Shown: positions 32,566 to 41,229 of the stretch, piece after piece
How positions within the stretch are numbered: the first letter of the stretch is position 1
Layout of the letters: every line of letters starts with the position of its first letter
From: Rhizobium leguminosarum bv. trifolii WSM1325
GTDB lineage: Bacteria; Pseudomonadota; Alphaproteobacteria; Rhizobiales; Rhizobiaceae
Assembly: GCA_000023185.1 (NCBI GenBank)
Contig: CP001624.1
Location: 558,001 to 622,000, forward strand
Length of the DNA: 64,000 nt
Direction: 5' to 3'
Made by a program: the position numbers and the translations under genes
Notes under the pieces: model-generated
Seen by the model: only the letters and a program-made list of their open reading frames with translations
The model's database searches: none
Told to the model about the DNA's origin: nothing

Positions 32566-33705
32566 CTAGATGATACCCCAGGCGCGATAACGGCCCCGGC
32601 CGGTAATTTCACGAATGCCGATCTCGTTGACGAGGTTCAGCGCGCCGCGTGGTGTGATGCGCAGATGACGGGCGATCATCGCCGCCGAGACCATCGGCCG
32701 CGACAGGATGAAGTCGGCAAGTTCCGGCAGGCTGCTGTTTGAACGGCGGCCGCGAAAGCGCAGCTCCATCTGCGTGCGCGCCAGCGACAAGCGATCGATT
32801 TCCTTGAGGCCGGCCACGGCACCCAGATGCATCGCCTCCAGGAAGGCTTGCAGCCGCGTGGCCCGATCGCGCGCCCGACGACGCTCATGGCGCACCAGCT
32901 TCAGTCCGCCGTAAAAAGAGAAGAGATGCGAGGCGACCTTTCCGCGAGCGCGTAGATGGCTTGCGACCAGAAGGCCACCGAGCCAGTGCTGACGCCGCAA
33001 CGGCTCGATCCTTTCCCAGGCTTCGAAGAGGATGATGGCACCGAGAACCGGCGGCAAGCTATCGGCCAATGGCTGGACGCTCCGCCATTCCGCAAGCCGC
33101 TGTTCCTCGTCCCACTCGTCGTCACCGAGCAAGCCGAGAGGGTCTTCGTTACGTCTTGCCGGAGTAACGGCGGTCGTCTCGCTTGCCGGCGTTTTCCCTG
33201 TGTGGATATCGAGCAGCTTTTGCGAGCGGGCAAGAAGCGCATCGATCTCCGCCATCTCGGCAGCGAGCGGCCGGTCCTCATCCTCAGCCTCAGCCTCTCC
33301 GTCGCTCTCGAGCGGAACTGCAACGCTCTTTGCGTCCGGGACCTTCCCCTCCCCTTCCCCGCCGGTTGCAGTCAGCGTCGCAAGGCCCGAGACGCCGAGT
33401 GCCCAGGCGGGTTCGCCGGTCCAAATGCGCCGACGTGCCCGCAGCACCGAATGGGCGATCGTCAGTTCATGGGTGGGAGCGCGGCTATCCATGTGCGCAT
33501 CATGCAAAACGAGATCCTCGACATGCACGAGTTCGCCGGCCACCCAGAGCGCGCCGGCGGCGTCGAAGAAATGGCTGCGTTCGGCAAACCCCTCGCCGAC
33601 CGGCGAGCGCAACACCCGCTCGTCCAGCCGCGCCACGGCATCCTCCGCCGCGGTAACGGCTGAAAGCAAGGTTTGAAGCATCACACTGTCGATATCGTAG
33701 CGCAT
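32566..33705 (-). CDS. DUF1612 / HTH plasmid-associated protein
   Basis: The protein has 379 residues and is of the type first seen beside rhizobial plasmid origins (RHE_PE00001-like). The N-terminal two thirds (DUF1612) contain an acidic central stretch (ESDGEAEAEDEDRP). The C-terminus holds a winged HTH (FILSRPMVSAAMIARHLRITPRGALNLVNEIGIREITGRGRYR). DNA binding is therefore likely; the role is not established. It lies 180 bases downstream of repC in the same direction. ATG 33703-33705 is the start in the family-like N-terminus MRYDIDSVMLQ. Confidence 0.75.
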   Translation of the reverse strand: MRYDIDSVMLQTLLSAVTAAEDAVARLDERVLRSPVGEGFAERSHFFDAAGALWVAGELVHVEDLVLHDAHMDSRAPTHELTIAHSVLRARRRIWTGEPAWALGVSGLATLTATGGEGEGKVPDAKSVAVPLESDGEAEAEDEDRPLAAEMAEIDALLARSQKLLDIHTGKTPASETTAVTPARRNEDPLGLLGDDEWDEEQRLAEWRSVQPLADSLPPVLGAIILFEAWERIEPLRRQHWLGGLLVASHLRARGKVASHLFSFYGGLKLVRHERRRARDRATRLQAFLEAMHLGAVAGLKEIDRLSLARTQMELRFRGRRSNSSLPELADFILSRPMVSAAMIARHLRITPRGALNLVNEIGIREITGRGRYRAWGII

Positions 33706-33885
33706 TGTTAAGCTTTACGGTTTTTCACAAAGGGAAGCAAAAAGCATGTTTTCTTCCGCCATGTATGACATGGTTAACGGTGTATTTCAACAAAACTGCG
33801 GGGAAGGAAGCCGTTATGATCGCTGATCGACCGGCCACATATGCTTCTAACCGTCGCAGCTGGTGCGAAACTTTTTCATAGCCGC

Positions 33886-35100
33886 TCATCCGGTTTTCCT
33901 CGCTGTCGGCCCATTTGCCCGCATCAGCGCCATCAGCATCGGTCCGAGCGAGAATTCGCCGCGCTCCGCTCGCCGGGTCAGGTCACGCAAGTAGCCGCCG
34001 GCCGAATTGATATGTCCGCCCCTTTCGAGAATGCAGGCGATCACAGTGGCGGCGTTTTCCGGCCCCATGACATCGCAGGCCAGCTGATAGGCGCTGGGGC
34101 TGACGCCGAGCGTGGATCGGACGACGACGGCCGCGGCCATCAGATCCCGCCAGCTGCCAATGCCGCCGCCCGGCCCGTAAGCGACGATCTCCGGGCAGGC
34201 CTGCAGCACCATGGCAAGGGGGAAGGATTTCGGCGGCTCCCGCCACGGCTGCGGTTCTTCCTCCGGCTTTGCGCCCTGCTTCGGTTCGAAGCTTGGTTCA
34301 AGTTCAGATAAGTGGTCTGGGTTTGAATTATGTATGTGCCGACCGTTCTGGTTATCATTGCCGGCTGTTTTTTCTGTTTTCGACTTCAATTCCAGCGTCT
34401 TGACGATCAACTCCCGGAAAGCTTCGAGATCGCCCAGCAGGCTTTCCATCTCCGCAGCTGAGGGGCGGCGCGGCAGGCTTGCGGTAAGCAGATTGAAATG
34501 CTTCTGCATCTCGATCCATTCGCCGGCAATTTTCTCTTCCAGGGCGATCTCGATGAGCTTGGTGATGTCACGCCGGCAAAGTGTCAGCCGCTCCCTCAGA
34601 CGCTTCCATTCGAGCTTGGCGGCCATCACCTGGGCCGCCTGCGCCTCGATCTCGTGGGCGCGCGCAAGCAATGGCGCCAAGCTGAAGCCAAAGGCTTCAC
34701 CAAACCCGCCCTCGCCGTTGCGGCGGGCAAAACGTTTGCCGTTCGGACTATCCCGCCGGATGATCAGGCCGGCTTCCACCAGCATCGCCAGGTTCCGCCG
34801 CAGCGTCGTGCCGGCCATGCCATGCGTGCGCAGCGACAGCTGCTCGTTCGAGGGAAAGACGACGAAGCCGTTGGCCTCGGCAATCTCGTTCTTCGGGTAG
34901 AAGGTCAATAGCGCATTGAGAACAGCCAGGGCACGGTCCGATACGCCGACCATGTCCTTTGCTTCGCATAGCGCGCGAAAGATCTTCCACTTGTCGACCG
35001 ATGCGTCCGGATCGACCTTGCTGGCACTTGCTTGGCTTGCCAGCATGCCAAGCGTCATCGATCGCCGCCCAAAGGGCGTCGATACATATTGAGGCTCCAT
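33886..35100 (-). CDS. repC: Plasmid replication initiator RepC
   Basis: The protein has about 404 residues and is the RepC initiator of repABC replicons. The start MEPQYVSTPFGRRSMTLGML matches the conserved RepC opening (TTPFGRR.MTL). The N-terminal domain contains the DNA-binding winged helix (SDRALAVLNALLTFYP...LVVFPSNEQLSLRTHGMAGTTLRRNLAMLVEAGLI), followed by a linker and a C-terminal helical domain (SWRDLMAAAVVVRSTLGVSPSAYQLA). An AT-rich tract lies inside the gene near 34300-34390, where repABC origins are found. ATG 35100 is preceded by AGGTGAGG; GTG 35109 is the alternative. The upstream leader is countered by the antisense RNA. Confidence 0.94.
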   Translation of the reverse strand: MEPQYVSTPFGRRSMTLGMLASQASASKVDPDASVDKWKIFRALCEAKDMVGVSDRALAVLNALLTFYPKNEIAEANGFVVFPSNEQLSLRTHGMAGTTLRRNLAMLVEAGLIIRRDSPNGKRFARRNGEGGFGEAFGFSLAPLLARAHEIEAQAAQVMAAKLEWKRLRERLTLCRRDITKLIEIALEEKIAGEWIEMQKHFNLLTASLPRRPSAAEMESLLGDLEAFRELIVKTLELKSKTEKTAGNDNQNGRHIHNSNPDHLSELEPSFEPKQGAKPEEEPQPWREPPKSFPLAMVLQACPEIVAYGPGGGIGSWRDLMAAAVVVRSTLGVSPSAYQLACDVMGPENAATVIACILERGGHINSAGGYLRDLTRRAERGEFSLGPMLMALMRANGPTARKTG

Positions 35101-35194
35101 GTCCCTCACCTTTTCTCAAGGCAAAAGAAAGCTACCACCCAAAAGGATGCCGAAGACGCTTGACAGTGATTCGAGGAAGTGCGATTCTCAGATT

Positions 35195-35244
35195 GTCCAG
35201 ATATGAGAAAGGCTTCCGCGGCGGCAACGTTCGGAGGCTTTTTT
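35195..35244 (+). ncRNA. repABC antisense RNA (ctRNA, incompatibility factor)
   Basis: It is encoded opposite to repB-repC in their 154-base spacer. The promoter has TTGACA (35160-35165), 17 bases and GATTCT (35183-35188). The transcript would be about 50 bases and ends at a terminator with stem GCTTCCG (35212-35218) against CGGAGGC (35232-35238) and six T residues. Location, length and terminator-like hairpin match the ctRNAs that lower RepC synthesis by pairing with the repC leader. The exact 5' end is inferred. Confidence 0.85.
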
Positions 35245-35254
35245 CTTTTGCGGC

Positions 35255-36250
35255 CTATTCTCCTGCTTGCAACCTGCCGGCCCGATAGGCTTCGTAAAGC
35301 TCATCGAGACGGCGTGAAATGTAAGCGCCGAAATCCGGCGCATCGCCGGTCTTCAACGCGATCGTGAAGGAATTTCCGGCGCTCTTGATTCGGCCGGCAA
35401 CCTTGCCGCCGCTCTTCGGCTTCCAGTCATATTCCGTGGCCTCGGGTTTGGCCTCTTTCTTGGCGAGCTCGGCAACCAAAAGCTCAAAACGGCGATCGCT
35501 CTCTTCTGCCACGAAACTTCCAGAAGCAATGAGCTTGGCAAGCCGAGCGGCCGTCATTCCATTCCAGTCCTGGGCAAGCGCCATCCACCTGCGTCGCCCG
35601 ATGCCGGGTGCGGCTCCGACCGACCTGACGATCTCGGCGGGAATGGCTTTTGCGACGGATATCAGCTTCGATAGCTCCGTCTTGTCCGTCGACAGCGCCT
35701 TCATGATGACCGGGCGCTCAAAACCCTTGAGCTCAAGATTGAGGGCAAAGACCGCGCGCTCGATGTAAGAAAGGTTCCGACGCGCCGAATTCTCAATGCC
35801 CTGCGCGATGACGACGTCGGTATCGTCGAGCTTTCGGACGATGGCCTGTACCTTGAGGCCGAGCAACTTGACTGCCTGTAGACGGCGATGGCCGTAGGCG
35901 ATCTGGTAGCGGTCCTCGTCGTTGGGATGGCGGCGAACGAGGATTGGCACTTCCTGGCCGTTCTCGGCAATCGACCGCACCAACTCATCTTCCAAATCGA
36001 GGGGCTGGTCGGCAAGGCGGTCGCGGACGAAGGAGGAGTCGATCAGATCAGGATCGAGCTCGATGATGCGTTCACCGGAGAGCAAAGCCTCCTGCATCGC
36101 CCTGCTCTCTTCCTCCATGCGGCCAAGGGTCAGCGCCATCGTCCGAACCGGCCCGGCCGATCCGCGCGAAGATTGCTCCTCGTAGTTGGCCGCGGCCAAC
36201 TCCTGCGCTGTATCGTCGAATAGACCTTTGAGGCGATCGCGTCTGCTCAT
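35255..36250 (-). CDS. repB: Plasmid partitioning protein RepB (ParB-like)
   Basis: The centromere-binding protein has 331 residues. It begins MSRRDRLKGLFD as RepB proteins do. The ParB nuclease-like domain follows (IIELDPDLIDSSFVRDRLAD...LVRSIAENGQEVPILVRRHPN...YQIAYGHRRLQAVKLLG), then an HTH region (NLSYIERAVFALNLELKGFERPVIMKALSTDKTELSKLISVAKAIP) and a C-terminal dimerisation part. The start overlaps the repA stop by four bases (ATGA). One copy of a 16-bp palindrome lies inside the 5' part of the gene. Confidence 0.94.
   Translation of the reverse strand: MSRRDRLKGLFDDTAQELAAANYEEQSSRGSAGPVRTMALTLGRMEEESRAMQEALLSGERIIELDPDLIDSSFVRDRLADQPLDLEDELVRSIAENGQEVPILVRRHPNDEDRYQIAYGHRRLQAVKLLGLKVQAIVRKLDDTDVVIAQGIENSARRNLSYIERAVFALNLELKGFERPVIMKALSTDKTELSKLISVAKAIPAEIVRSVGAAPGIGRRRWMALAQDWNGMTAARLAKLIASGSFVAEESDRRFELLVAELAKKEAKPEATEYDWKPKSGGKVAGRIKSAGNSFTIALKTGDAPDFGAYISRRLDELYEAYRAGRLQAGE
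36185..36200. promoter_or_regulatory. Candidate parS site within repB
   Basis: The perfect palindrome GTTGGCCGCGGCCAAC is identical to the copy at 37562-37577 beyond repA. It fits the general form of repABC centromere sites (GTT, GC-rich core, AAC) and sits in the 5' part of repB. Confidence 0.6.
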
Positions 36251-37452
36251 GCTCGACCCCAGGCTTTGTGAATACCGGCGAGCACCTCGCCATTGGCAGC
36301 ATTGACCGATTCCAGCGCGCGGTCATAGGTCGAGCGGCGCACCTGCCCCTTCTCGATCTCATAGAGCGTCTGCTTGGTCAGGCCGACATCGGCGATCGCC
36401 GTCGACTTGAGAATGGTAGCCGTCAACACGTCGTCACTGAAAAGGCTGCGCAGCAGCGCAACGATCTGCGACTGCGGCGCATCGAAGGGTTCGTGACGCG
36501 TGACGACATATTTGATGAAATCATGCTGCAGGTCGCCGCCGGCCTTGCGGACGACCGAAAGCAGATCCGAAGTCATCAGCAGGAACTGCGACATGGACGC
36601 GACGTCGACCATCTGCGGATGGATGGTGATGAGCAGCGATGTGGCGGCACAAACGGCGCCAAGCGTGAGGTAACCGAGCTGCGGCGGACAGTCGATCACC
36701 ACGATGTCGTAATCGGCCTCGACCTCTGCAATGGCGATGCCGACCCGACGGAAGAACAGCTCGCCAGGTCGCTGCCGGTCGTTCAGTGCCCGTGGCGTCT
36801 CATGCTCGAACTCCATCAGTTCGAGATTGCCCGGCACCAGATCCAAACCGTCGAAATAGGTCTTGCGGACGATCTCCTTCAGCGGCTTGCGGTCTGCATC
36901 ATAGCGAATTGCGCCATAGAGCGTATCGCCTTCGGAAAGATCGAATTCCGGCTGAACGCCGAGCATGGAGGAGAGCGAGGCCTGCGGATCGAGATCGATC
37001 GCAAGCACCCGGTAACCCGCCAGCGCCAGATACTGTGCCAGATAAAGCGTCGTCGTGGTCTTGGCCGAGCCGCCCTTGAAATTGGTGACGGCAACCGTCT
37101 GCAGCTTTTCGCCAGGGCGACGCCACGGCTGATAGGAAAGCGCGTCCTTCGGCTTGAGCTTGGCCATATACTGGCGCAATTCGTTGATCTGGCCGAGCGT
37201 GTAGGAACGCCGGCCATTCTGGGCAAGATCCGGCTGCGGTCCCTTGCCATCCAGTGAAAGCTGGCGAAGATAGCCGTCCGAGACGCCGATCATCTGGGCC
37301 GCCTCGCCGGAGGAGAATGTTCGTAGCGTCTTTTGCGAGAGCGGCGGAAACAGCTTGTCGCGAAGCAGCTTCAGTTGCCGCGACAGCTGGTTGGCATGCC
37401 GCTCGATCCGTACATCTGTCGTCGATACGCTAATGTTGTCCAAAACACCCAA
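36247..37452 (-). CDS. repA: Plasmid partitioning ATPase RepA (ParA-like)
   Basis: The ParA-type ATPase has 401 residues. The N-terminal domain with an HTH (SGEAAQMIGVSDGYLRQLSLDGKGPQPDLAQNGRRSYTLGQINELR) binds the operator. The deviant Walker A is FKGGSAKTTTTLYLAQYLA. Further ATPase motifs are VLAIDLDPQASLSSML and YDIVVIDCPPQLGYLTL. The start codon appears to be TTG: 37452, or 37443, which has better spacing to AAGGA. Transcription begins in the operator-containing region at 37453-37520 and runs through repB and repC. Confidence 0.93.
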   Translation of the reverse strand: MGVLDNISVSTTDVRIERHANQLSRQLKLLRDKLFPPLSQKTLRTFSSGEAAQMIGVSDGYLRQLSLDGKGPQPDLAQNGRRSYTLGQINELRQYMAKLKPKDALSYQPWRRPGEKLQTVAVTNFKGGSAKTTTTLYLAQYLALAGYRVLAIDLDPQASLSSMLGVQPEFDLSEGDTLYGAIRYDADRKPLKEIVRKTYFDGLDLVPGNLELMEFEHETPRALNDRQRPGELFFRRVGIAIAEVEADYDIVVIDCPPQLGYLTLGAVCAATSLLITIHPQMVDVASMSQFLLMTSDLLSVVRKAGGDLQHDFIKYVVTRHEPFDAPQSQIVALLRSLFSDDVLTATILKSTAIADVGLTKQTLYEIEKGQVRRSTYDRALESVNAANGEVLAGIHKAWGRA

Positions 37453-37456
37453 TCCT

Positions 37457-37503
37457 TTTCGATGCGCTTTTCTGTCAACATAGCGTCAAAAAGCGTATCG
37501 AAA
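37457..37503. promoter_or_regulatory. RepA/RepB operator of the repABC operon
   Basis: Long inverted arms, TTTCGATGCGCTTTT (37457-37471) and AAAAGCGTATCGAAA (37489-37503), match at 14 of 15 positions. They lie immediately upstream of repA, where RepA with RepB represses the operon. Confidence 0.75.
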
Positions 37504-37561
37504 GTGACACGATTCGGGATTTGCAGCAACAACAGGGCTCCGATGCTACCCACAAGGCTCG

Positions 37562-37577
37562 GTTGGCCGCGGCCAAC
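37562..37577. promoter_or_regulatory. Candidate parS site upstream of repA
   Basis: GTTGGCCGCGGCCAAC, a perfect 16-bp palindrome, is repeated exactly at 36185-36200. Two identical copies within 1.4 kb around repA are best explained as RepB-binding partition sites. Confidence 0.65.
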
Positions 37578-37646
37578 TCCCGTTCAGCCCTTGCGACGAC
37601 CCGGCTTTTTCGGCAAGACCGCCAGGACTCGAAGGGGAGTATCCGC

Positions 37647-38411
37647 TTGAAGCACATTCATATCATCGGCATCGGCACGGGCAACCCTGAGCACCTCACC
37701 ATACAGGCGATCAACGCGATGAACGCTGCCGACGTGGTCTTCCTGCCGGTCAAGGGCGCCGGCAAGGAAGAACTCGCCGAGATCCGGCGGGAAATCTGCG
37801 AATGTTATATCACCCGGCCGGCAGCCAGAATTTCAGAATTTGCGGTGCCGCAAAGGCAGACGGCAGACAAGACCTATGTGCAGAGCGTCGACGCCTGGCA
37901 CGGTGAGATCGCCCGCATCTATGGAGAGCTGATCTCCGGTCTCCCGGACGATGGCAGCGGCGCCTTTCTCGTCTGGGGTGATCCCAGTCTCTACGACAGC
38001 ACGATCCGCATCATCGAACGCGTGCGCCGGGAAAGCAGCCTGGATTTCGATTACAGCGTCATTCCCGGCATCACCAGCATCCAGGCGCTGGCGGCCAGCC
38101 ACAGAATCCCTCTCAACCTCGTCGGCAAACCGATCGAGATCACCACAGGGCGCAGGCTGGCGCAGGACGGACTTTTGACCGACAGCACCGTCGTCATGCT
38201 TGACGGCGAACAGGCTTTTGCGAAGATCGACGATCCCGACGCCGAGATCTTCTGGGGCGCCTATCTCGGCACCAAGGACGAGATCGTCAGATCAGGGCGA
38301 CTTGGCGACATCGCCACCGACATTCAGACGCTGAGGGCCGAGGCCAGGCAGCGGCACGGCTGGATCATGGACATCTATCTCCTGCGCAAGGGACGTGATT
38401 TCGAGGTATAG
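37647..38411 (+). CDS. cobF: Precorrin-6A synthase (deacetylating)
   Basis: CobF has 254 residues. It is an S-adenosylmethionine-dependent methylase that adds the C-1 methyl to precorrin-5 with loss of acetate. The tetrapyrrole methylase fold is clear: HIHIIGIGTGNPEHLTIQAI at the start, FLVWGDPSLYD and YSVIPGITSIQALAASHRIPLN. The start is TTG 37647, seven bases after GGGGAG; the open frame extends upstream through the parS-like palindrome without homology. It is the first gene of the cob cluster and divergent from repA, so the replication operator and the cob promoter share one spacer. Confidence 0.93.
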   Translation: MKHIHIIGIGTGNPEHLTIQAINAMNAADVVFLPVKGAGKEELAEIRREICECYITRPAARISEFAVPQRQTADKTYVQSVDAWHGEIARIYGELISGLPDDGSGAFLVWGDPSLYDSTIRIIERVRRESSLDFDYSVIPGITSIQALAASHRIPLNLVGKPIEITTGRRLAQDGLLTDSTVVMLDGEQAFAKIDDPDAEIFWGAYLGTKDEIVRSGRLGDIATDIQTLRAEARQRHGWIMDIYLLRKGRDFEV

Positions 38412-38483
38412 CGGTTCGAGCCGTTTCCATCACGCTTTGCCGGGTCGGCCGCGATCATGTAAGAAATGATCAGAGGATCGAGA

Positions 38484-39866
38484 ATGAGCATTAAGGCCGC
38501 AAAGGCGAGCGACAGGACGGGCGAGGCGGATCTGCATGGTCGCCCAGCGGTGACGATGCGCAGGCGCGGCGCCTGCCCCGCCCTTGCCGCGCCCATGCCG
38601 ACCGGCGACGGTTTGCTGGTCCGGTTGCGGCCGGTCGGCGGCGCGTTGACGCTGTCGCAGTTCGCCAGCCTTGCCCGCTCCGCCGCGGACCATGGAAACG
38701 GCATTCTCGAAATCACCGCCCGCGGCAATCTGCAGATCCGAGGCCTTCGGACTGAGACCGTCGGACAGCTCGCTGCCGATATCGATGCCGCCGGCATCAC
38801 CGTGCCGGACGGGCCGGCGATCGAGACATCGCCACTGCACGGCATCGACCCGGAAGAAATATGCGATCCAGCGGCAATGGAAATGGCCTTGCGCAGCATG
38901 CTCCGTGATCAGCTAGCGTCGCCGCGGCTCGCGCCAAAACTCTCGCTCGTCGTCGACGGCGGTGGGGCCTTCGGCTTGTCGGCACTGTCCGCCGATATCC
39001 GTATTGTCGCGCAATCCCCCGCAGAATGGCTGGTCGCGATCAATGGCGACGGTGAAACCGCAATGCCGGTCGCGATCGGTCCTGCGGAGGCGGCGATATC
39101 GGCCGTCGGCGAAATTTTGAGCCTGTTGGCGATCCTCGGGCAGGGCAGTAGGACAAGGGATATCGATCCGGCGCTTCTGCGGGCGCGTTTTCCGGCGATG
39201 GATGGCGTTAAATTCTTTCCTTCACGCGCGGCAGGGATGCCGCTTGCCGGCTCGCACAGGCTCGAGGACGGCAAGACCATACTCGGGGTCAGGCCGGCAT
39301 TCGGGCAGATGAGAGCGTCTGATCTGATCGCTTTGCTGGATCTGGCAACGGACCGCGGCGCAACAGCCATCCGGCTTGCGCCCGGTCGCGGTTTCTTCCT
39401 CATCGGGCTTTCCGCCGATACAGTGCCGGCTATGCAGATGGCCGCCGCCGGACTTGGCTTCAGCACCCAGCCTGGCGACAATACCGAGCATATTGCCGCC
39501 TGTGCCGGCGCCGGCGCCTGCGGCTCCGCTTTCTACGAGACGCGAGCTCTGGCGCGCCGGCTCATTGGCGCAGCACCTGCCCTTTTCGACGGTTCGCTGA
39601 CGCTGCATCTGTCCGGCTGCGCCAAGGGCTGCGCTCATGCCCGGCCGGCGCTGACGCTGACGGGCTCGGCGGAAGGTTATGGCCTCATCCTCAATGGCCT
39701 TGCCGCCGATCAGCCGGTCGAACGGATCGCTGGCGGTCGGATCGATTTCGCTATAGAGAGGCTCGCCCGGTCCATCGAAGACAACAAAGACGCTGGCGAA
39801 TCGACCGCCGCCTGCCTTACACGGCTTGGCGCAACCGGCGTTTCGAAGGCGCTGCGACAGGAATAG
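38484..39866 (+). CDS. cobG: Precorrin-3B synthase
   Basis: CobG has about 460 residues. It is the oxygen-dependent ring-contraction enzyme that makes precorrin-3B, so the pathway here is the aerobic one. The sequence has the nitrite/sulfite reductase ferredoxin-like half domain (LTLSQFASLARSAADHGNGILEITARGNLQIRGL) twice. The iron-sulfur cluster cysteines lie in ACAGAGACGSAFY and SGCAKGCAHARPA. ATG 38484 has GAGG at the right distance. cobH begins two bases after the stop. Confidence 0.93.
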   Translation: MSIKAAKASDRTGEADLHGRPAVTMRRRGACPALAAPMPTGDGLLVRLRPVGGALTLSQFASLARSAADHGNGILEITARGNLQIRGLRTETVGQLAADIDAAGITVPDGPAIETSPLHGIDPEEICDPAAMEMALRSMLRDQLASPRLAPKLSLVVDGGGAFGLSALSADIRIVAQSPAEWLVAINGDGETAMPVAIGPAEAAISAVGEILSLLAILGQGSRTRDIDPALLRARFPAMDGVKFFPSRAAGMPLAGSHRLEDGKTILGVRPAFGQMRASDLIALLDLATDRGATAIRLAPGRGFFLIGLSADTVPAMQMAAAGLGFSTQPGDNTEHIAACAGAGACGSAFYETRALARRLIGAAPALFDGSLTLHLSGCAKGCAHARPALTLTGSAEGYGLILNGLAADQPVERIAGGRIDFAIERLARSIEDNKDAGESTAACLTRLGATGVSKALRQE

Positions 39867-39868
39867 GA

Positions 39869-40501
39869 ATGCCAGACTACGATTATATCCGCAGCGGCGA
39901 TGCGATCTACGAGCGTTCCTTTGCCATTATCCGTGCCGAGGCCGATCTTTCGCGCTTCACTGACGATCAAGCCGAAATCGCCGTGCGCATGATCCATGCC
40001 TGCGGGCTGGTCGAGGCGGCGGATCATTTTCTGTTCTCGGCCGATTTCGTCAGCGCGGCACGCGATGCGCTGAAGGGTGGTGCGCCGATCTTCTGCGACG
40101 CCGAAATGGTATCCCAGGGTGTGACCCGGGCGCGGCTGCCGGCGCAGAACGAGGTGATCTGCACGCTGCGCGATCCGGCGACACCTGAGCTTGCACGCGA
40201 GACCGGCAATACGCGCTCGGCTGCCGCCATGCATCTCTGGCTCGATCGGCTGGGCGGCAGCGTTGTTGCGATCGGCAATGCACCGACGGCGCTCTTCCAT
40301 CTGCTCGAACTCCTGCGCGACGGCGCCCCGAAACCCGCAGCGATCCTCGGCATGCCTGTCGGCTTCGTCGGCGCGGCGGAATCGAAGGATGCATTGGCGG
40401 AAAATTCCTACGGCGTCCCCTTTGCCATCGTCGGCGGCCGGCTCGGCGGCAGCGCCATGACGGCAGCCGCCATCAATGCATTGGCGAGGCCAGGTCTATG
40501 A
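39869..40501 (+). CDS. cobH: Precorrin-8X methylmutase
   Basis: CobH has 210 residues and moves the C-11 methyl to C-12, giving hydrogenobyrinate. Family segments are YIRSGDAIYERSFAIIRAEADLSRF, the substrate-binding VRMIHACGLVEAADHFLFS with the catalytic His, VTRARLPAQNEVICTL, and PVGFVGAAESKDAL. The ribosome site AGGAATAGGA lies in the end of cobG. The start of cobI overlaps its stop by ATGA. Confidence 0.94.
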   Translation: MPDYDYIRSGDAIYERSFAIIRAEADLSRFTDDQAEIAVRMIHACGLVEAADHFLFSADFVSAARDALKGGAPIFCDAEMVSQGVTRARLPAQNEVICTLRDPATPELARETGNTRSAAAMHLWLDRLGGSVVAIGNAPTALFHLLELLRDGAPKPAAILGMPVGFVGAAESKDALAENSYGVPFAIVGGRLGGSAMTAAAINALARPGL

Positions 40502-41229
40502 CGACAAGCGGCCGTCTGATCGGCGTCGGCACGGGCCCCGGCGATCCGGAGCTCCTCACCCTCAAGGCCGTGCGCGCCATCGAAGGCGCTGATGTCATCG
40601 CCTATTTCGCCAAGCAGGGCAGGGGAGGCAACGGCAAGGCGATCGTCGAACCGCTGCTGAAATCCGGGGTGACGCTGCTGCCGCTCTTTTATCCGGTGAC
40701 GACCGAGATCGACAAGAACGACGAACGCTATCAGAGCCTGATCACCCAATTCTACAACCAGTCTGCCAAAGCCGTTGCCGGGCATCTCGATGCCGGGCTG
40801 ACCGTCGCCGTTCTCAGCGAAGGCGATCCGCTCTTCTACGGCTCCTATATGCACCTGCATGTCAGACTTTCCACACGCTACCCGACGGAAGTGATCCCGG
40901 GTATCAGCGCCATGTCGGGCTGCTGGTCGCTGGCCGGCATGCCGATCGTTCAGGGCGACGATGTGCTTTCCGTACTGCCCGGTACGATGGCCGAGACCGA
41001 GCTGACGCGCCGCCTTGCCGATACGCAGGCCGCCGTCATCATGAAGGTCGGCCGCAACCTGCCGAAGATCCGCCGGGCGCTGGCGGCGGCCGGGCGGCTT
41101 GCGGAGGCCGTCTATGTCGAGCGCGGCACCATGGCGAATGCGGCGATGGAAAAGCTTGCCGACAGGACCGACGTCGACGCGCCGTATTTTTCGCTGGTGC
41201 TGGTGCCGGGCTGGGAGGGCAGCCGATGA
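40498..41229 (+). CDS. cobI: Precorrin-2 C20-methyltransferase
   Basis: CobI has 243 residues and transfers a methyl group from S-adenosylmethionine to C-20 of precorrin-2. The opening GRLIGVGTGPGDPELLTLKAVRAIEGADVIAYF, AVLSEGDPLFYGSYMHLH and VIPGISAMSGCWSLAGMPIVQGDD are typical. It overlaps cobH and cobJ by four bases at each end, so the three are translationally coupled. Confidence 0.94.
   Translation: MTTSGRLIGVGTGPGDPELLTLKAVRAIEGADVIAYFAKQGRGGNGKAIVEPLLKSGVTLLPLFYPVTTEIDKNDERYQSLITQFYNQSAKAVAGHLDAGLTVAVLSEGDPLFYGSYMHLHVRLSTRYPTEVIPGISAMSGCWSLAGMPIVQGDDVLSVLPGTMAETELTRRLADTQAAVIMKVGRNLPKIRRALAAAGRLAEAVYVERGTMANAAMEKLADRTDVDAPYFSLVLVPGWEGSR

Noticed and set aside
32461..32742. 93-codon plus-strand frame
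   Set aside because: It overlaps the DUF1612 gene antisense, and the upstream part shows no homology or ribosome site.
37504..37646. Cobalamin riboswitch upstream of cobF
   Set aside because: I looked for the conserved B12-box and core elements and found none in the short leader.
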